The notes beneath the pieces are model-generated. The model was not told the origin of the DNA and searched no databases. It saw only the letters and a program-made list of their open reading frames with translations. This document shows positions 60,973 through 64,000 of a DNA stretch of 64,000 nucleotides, piece after piece. Source of the stretch: Marivibrio sp040218065. GTDB taxonomy: Bacteria > Pseudomonadota > Alphaproteobacteria > UBA8366 > Aestuariispiraceae. Position 1 is the stretch's first letter; the number at the start of each line of letters is the position of its first letter. The stretch covers positions 124,001 to 188,000 of the forward strand of contig NZ_JAVJQE010000005.1 in the NCBI RefSeq assembly GCF_040218065.1. The letters are read 5' to 3'. The position numbers and the translations under genes were made by a program.

Positions 60973-61590
60973 ATGCGCGATCAGGCCTCCCTCAACGCCG
61001 CGCTCGACGCGCTCGCCGCCCAGGACGCGGACGTCGCCCGCGGGCTCGAAGCCGTCGGCTATCCCGAGCCGCGGGTGAAGGAGCACGGCTTCGCGCCGCT
61101 GATCGACGCGGTCGTCAGCCAGCAGATCTCGAAGGAGGCGGCGGGGGCGATCAACGCGCGCGTGCAGGCGCTGATGGACGGCGCGGTCACGCCGGAGCGC
61201 CTGCTCGCCCTGGATCCCGAGGCGCTGCGCGGCGCCGGTCTCTCGCGGCCCAAGGTCGCCTATTGCCGCGGCGTGGCCGTGGCGGTCCTCGACGGGCGTT
61301 TGCCGCTCGACGATCTGCCGGCGATGACGGATGAGGCGGTGATCCAGGCGATCACCGGTCTGCGCGGGTTCGGGCGATGGTCGGCGGAGGTCTACGCAAT
61401 GTTCGCGCTGGGCCGGCCGGACATTTTTCCGGCCGATGACATGGCGCTGCAGGAGGCGCTGCGCCGCCTCAAGGGCCTGGAGGATCGGCCGAAGGGCAAG
61501 GAGGCGCGCGCTCTGGTCGCCCACTGGGCGCCCTATCGCAGCGCCGGCTCGATCTTCCTCTGGCGCTTCTATCGCGGCGCGCCGCAGTAG
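60973..61590 (+). CDS. AlkA-like DNA-3-methyladenine glycosylase
   Basis: A 205-residue HhH-GPD glycosylase for alkylated bases. The sequence has VVSQQISKEAAGAINAR at the start, and the helix-hairpin-helix ITGLRGFGRWSAEVYAMFAL, with the catalytic Asp in FPADDMALQEALRRL. It is divergent from gluQ by 50 bp. Confidence 0.92.
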   Translation: MRDQASLNAALDALAAQDADVARGLEAVGYPEPRVKEHGFAPLIDAVVSQQISKEAAGAINARVQALMDGAVTPERLLALDPEALRGAGLSRPKVAYCRGVAVAVLDGRLPLDDLPAMTDEAVIQAITGLRGFGRWSAEVYAMFALGRPDIFPADDMALQEALRRLKGLEDRPKGKEARALVAHWAPYRSAGSIFLWRFYRGAPQ

Positions 61591-61603
61591 GAGCCGACCG
61601 CGC

Positions 61604-61650
61604 CCTCGTTCTTCGAGACGCGGCCTGTCGGCCGCTCCCCGGAATGAAGG
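61604..61650 (-). repeat. Intergenic repeat family 2, copy C
   Basis: CCTCGTTCTTCGAGACGCGG then CCTGTCGGCCGCTCC, in the same orientation as copy A at 51166. It follows the glycosylase gene and may act as its 3' hairpin. Confidence 0.7.
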
Positions 61651-61680
61651 CGTTGTGCATAAGCTTAGGCTCGAGGGTCT

Positions 61681-61718
61681 GTCCTGCGGCGGGCGCGCGG
61701 CCGCCCGTCTCGCAGGAC
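61681..61718. repeat. Palindrome related in design to family 2
   Basis: GTCCTGCG (61681-61688) pairs with CGCAGGAC (61711-61718), with GC-rich inner arms. It lies 31 bp beyond copy C. Confidence 0.5.
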
Positions 61719-61798
61719 GAGGCCGGTCTCGGGGGGCTCATAGGCTTGGGCGTCGCTTTCAGTTGACGCATCCGTCCCGCCCGGCATCATCCGGGGCC

Positions 61799-63469
61799 AT
61801 GCAGACCGAAACGTCCGTTGATCCCTTCGCCGACGCTCATTCCGCTCTGGACGCGCTCGGCCGCTACGTCGCCGGCGCGCGCGCCGCTCTGGCGCAGGCG
61901 GTGATAGATCCGGGCGGCAAGCCCGACCTCGCGCGGCTCGAGGCCGAGCAACGCCGCGCGCACGGCTTCGCCTGGCTCGCCGCCCACGCGGAGGCGCTGG
62001 CGGCGCTGCAGCATTGGGCGGAGCGTCTGGACGCGGTCGGGCGCTTCGGCCGGGCGGAGCGCCTGCAGCACGCGATCGCCTTTTCCGAATATCTCTCGCG
62101 CGCCGCCTACGGTCTGCCGATGGGACAGAGCGAGACGGTGCGCCCCCACGATCTGGGCTGCCCGGAGGCCGCCGGCGTGCTGGCCGGCGACCCGGCCGTG
62201 CGCCGGATGATCGCGGCCGGCGGCGCGCCGGAGGTCCGCGCCGACTTGGCCGCGGCGCTGGCTGACGGCGCCTGGGGCGATCCCGGCGACGATCTGGCCG
62301 ACGGCGGCGAGGACGGCGCGCTGATGCGCGAGAGCTTCCGGCGTTTCGCCGCCGACCATGTCGCCCCCCATGCGCAAGCGTGGCACAAGCGCGACGCGCT
62401 GATCCCGGAGAGCGTGCTGGAGGCGCTGGCGGACCTCGGACTGTTCGGGCTGACGATCCCGGAGGCGCACGGCGGCCTGGGCCTGGGCAAGCGGGCGATG
62501 TGCATCGTCACCGAGGCGTTGAGCGCGGCCCACCTCGGCGTCGGCTCGCTGGGCACGCGTTCCGAGATCGCGGGGGATCTGATCGCCCAGAACGGGACGG
62601 CGCAGCAGAGGGCTCGGTTCCTGCCGGGAATCGCCTCCGGCGCCTGTCTGCCGACGGCGGTCTTCACGGAGCCTGACGTAGGCTCCGACCTTGCGCACCT
62701 GAAGACCCGCGCGGTGCGGGACGGGGATCGCTTTCTGGTGCGCGGCGCGAAAACCTGGATCACCCACGGCGCGCGCTCCGACCTGATGACGCTGCTCGTG
62801 CGCACGAACCCGGACGAGGCCGGGCATAAGGGCCTCTCCATGCTGCTGGCCGAGAAGCCGCGCGGGAGCGTGGACGACCCGTTTCCCGTCGCGGGGCTGC
62901 GCGGGGCGGAGATCCGCACGCTCGGCTATCGCGGCCTGAAGGAATACGACATCGCCTTCGACGATTTCGCCGTGCCGGTCGAGAACCTGCTGGGCGGCGT
63001 CGAGGGGGCGGGGTTCGCGCAGCTGATGAGCACGTTCGAGAGCGCGCGCATCCAGACCGCCGCGCGCGCCGTCGGAACCGCCGCGGGCGCGCTGGCGGCG
63101 GCCGTCGATTACGCGACGACGCGCCGGCAGTTCGCCAAGCCCTTGATCGCCTTCCCGCGCGTCTCGGACAAGCTGGCGCTGATCGCGGCCGAGCTGCAGG
63201 CGGTGCGCCAGCTGACCTTCGCCGCCTGCGACGCGAAGGACAGCGGCCGCCGCAGCGACGTGGAGGCGGGGATGGCGAAACTGCTGGCCGCGCGCCTCGC
63301 CTGGGCGGCCGCGGACGACGGGCTGCAGATCCACGGCGGGATCGGCTATGCGGAGGATACGCCGATCAGCCGCTTCCTGGTCGACGCGCGCATCCTCAAC
63401 ATCTTCGAGGGCGCCGGCGAGATCCAGGCGCAGGTGATCGCGCGCGGGCTCTTGGGTCGACGGAATTGA
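61799..63469 (+). CDS. mcd: Methylsuccinyl-CoA dehydrogenase (acyl-CoA dehydrogenase family)
   Basis: A 556-residue flavoprotein with an N-terminal extension of ~165 residues before the acyl-CoA dehydrogenase core. That length and the segments TEPDVGSDLAHLKTRAVRDG, IRTLGYRGLKEYDIAFDDF, STFESARIQTAARAVG and HGGIGYAEDTPISRFLVD match Mcd of the ethylmalonyl-CoA pathway, which makes mesaconyl-CoA. The late Glu in IFEGAGEIQAQVIARGLLG is typical. Electrons would pass to EtfAB. No ccr, ecm or mcl gene is in the window. Confidence 0.85.
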   Translation: MQTETSVDPFADAHSALDALGRYVAGARAALAQAVIDPGGKPDLARLEAEQRRAHGFAWLAAHAEALAALQHWAERLDAVGRFGRAERLQHAIAFSEYLSRAAYGLPMGQSETVRPHDLGCPEAAGVLAGDPAVRRMIAAGGAPEVRADLAAALADGAWGDPGDDLADGGEDGALMRESFRRFAADHVAPHAQAWHKRDALIPESVLEALADLGLFGLTIPEAHGGLGLGKRAMCIVTEALSAAHLGVGSLGTRSEIAGDLIAQNGTAQQRARFLPGIASGACLPTAVFTEPDVGSDLAHLKTRAVRDGDRFLVRGAKTWITHGARSDLMTLLVRTNPDEAGHKGLSMLLAEKPRGSVDDPFPVAGLRGAEIRTLGYRGLKEYDIAFDDFAVPVENLLGGVEGAGFAQLMSTFESARIQTAARAVGTAAGALAAAVDYATTRRQFAKPLIAFPRVSDKLALIAAELQAVRQLTFAACDAKDSGRRSDVEAGMAKLLAARLAWAAADDGLQIHGGIGYAEDTPISRFLVDARILNIFEGAGEIQAQVIARGLLGRRN

Positions 63470-63503
63470 GGACGGTCGGCGCCGCAAGGCGCTCTGGAAA
63501 ACT

Positions 63504-63579
63504 CCCGGCGCGGCGCGCCGGCTCAGTCGTCTTCTCGAAGATCGCACCCCCTCCAACCTCCCCCATGAAGGGGGAGGCT
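63504..63579 (+). repeat. Intergenic repeat family 3, copy C
   Basis: The three-block element of family 3: CCCGGCGCGGCGCGCCGG, ATCGCAC, and the hairpin CCTCCAACCTCCCCC / GGGGGAGGC. Located between mcd and leuA. Confidence 0.65.
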
Positions 63580-63597
63580 GATTGGGGGAACGCCGCC

Positions 63598-64000
63598 TCA
63601 CTCCGCCGCCTTCTGCTCCAGCTGACGGCGATGGGCGCGGTTGACGGCGCAGGTCACGGCCTTGAGGGAGGCGGTCACGATGTTCGGGTGGCGGCCCACG
63701 CCGAACAGCCGTTCGCCGTCGCCGGTGCGGGTCTCCACATAGGCCACCGCGGTGGCGTCCGCCCCTTCGCCGACCGCGTGTTCGCTGTAGTCGGTGACCT
63801 GCAGCTCGACGCCGGCCTCCTCCTTGAGGGCGTTGACGTAAGCGTCGATCGGTCCGTTGCCGCGCCCGGAGATCGAGAGCTCCTCGCCGTCGCGCTTCAC
63901 CACCGCCATGATGGTGCGCACTTCGCTGGCGTGGGTGTCGCTGGCGGTGCGGTGATCGACGAACTGGAACGGCGTCTCGTTGGCGAGGTACTCCCGCTCG
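63598..64000 (-). CDS. leuA: 2-isopropylmalate synthase, C-terminal part
   Basis: The last ~133 residues of a gene that runs off the right end of the window. YLANETPFQFVDHRTASDTH is followed by the LeuA dimer (regulatory) domain with SGRGNGPIDAYVNALKEEAG and GVGRHPNIVTASLKAVTCAV. This is the leucine-feedback domain of the fungal/alphaproteobacterial LeuA type. The catalytic TIM barrel is outside the window. Confidence 0.9.
   Translation of the reverse strand, partial: EREYLANETPFQFVDHRTASDTHASEVRTIMAVVKRDGEELSISGRGNGPIDAYVNALKEEAGVELQVTDYSEHAVGEGADATAVAYVETRTGDGERLFGVGRHPNIVTASLKAVTCAVNRAHRRQLEQKAAE

Noticed and set aside
1..64000. tRNA or rRNA genes.
   Set aside because: No cloverleaf with a T-arm GTTCRANNC block, and no rRNA sequence, was recognised by eye; a tRNA scan was not possible here.

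Overview
The window is about 64 kb of GC-rich DNA from a purple phototrophic alphaproteobacterium. It carries the bchP-bchG-ppsR-ppaA / bchFNBHLM-lhaA-puhABC-acsF-puhE-hemA half of a photosynthesis gene cluster, a RegB/RegA redox two-component system, cobalamin genes, and two enzymes of the ethylmalonyl-CoA/propionate route. The only Mg-protoporphyrin cyclase visible is the oxygen-dependent AcsF. Ectoine/hydroxyectoine catabolism genes (eutBC) would suit a halophilic or osmotically stressed species, but the genus cannot be fixed from this sequence. The puf, puc, crt, bchCXYZ and bchID genes are not in the window.

Layout. 0-9.4 kb: an epimerase, regA and regB, a fused APH/ATPase, and a cobalamin group (cobT, cobS, a CobC-type phosphatase, an unknown gene, cobU/P, cobW). 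9.5-33 kb: the photosynthesis cluster. The leftward arm is ppaA-ppsR then bchG-PucC-family-bchP; the rightward arm is bchF to hemA plus idi. 33-38 kb: MFS and LysE transporters, a HIG1-type protein, a PduO-type cobalamin adenosyltransferase, and etfBA with a frameshift in etfB. 38.2-39.2 kb: a low-GC island with one HEPN-like gene, lying between etfA and hbd. 40-45 kb: a DMT transporter, a TorS-like histidine kinase next to an orphan amino-acid binding protein, and a TlpA-type thioredoxin. 45-51 kb: argH-lptM-lysA and a DUF4175 protein. 51.5-53.1 kb: a low-GC, broken membrane-protein gene. 53-64 kb: methylmalonyl-CoA mutase, eutBC, small ACT and Nudix genes, gluQ, an AlkA-like glycosylase, methylsuccinyl-CoA dehydrogenase, and the 3' end of leuA.

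How it fits together. PpsR boxes (TGT-N12-ACA) lie over the -35 elements of three predicted promoters: bchF, the divergent ppaA-ppsR, and bchG. The B12-binding antirepressor PpaA/AerR is encoded next to ppsR, and cobalamin genes flank the cluster, so B12 supply and pigment gene control may be linked. Methylmalonyl-CoA mutase and the PduO-type transferase are further B12-related proteins. Intergenic gaps hold at least three families of short palindromic repeats.
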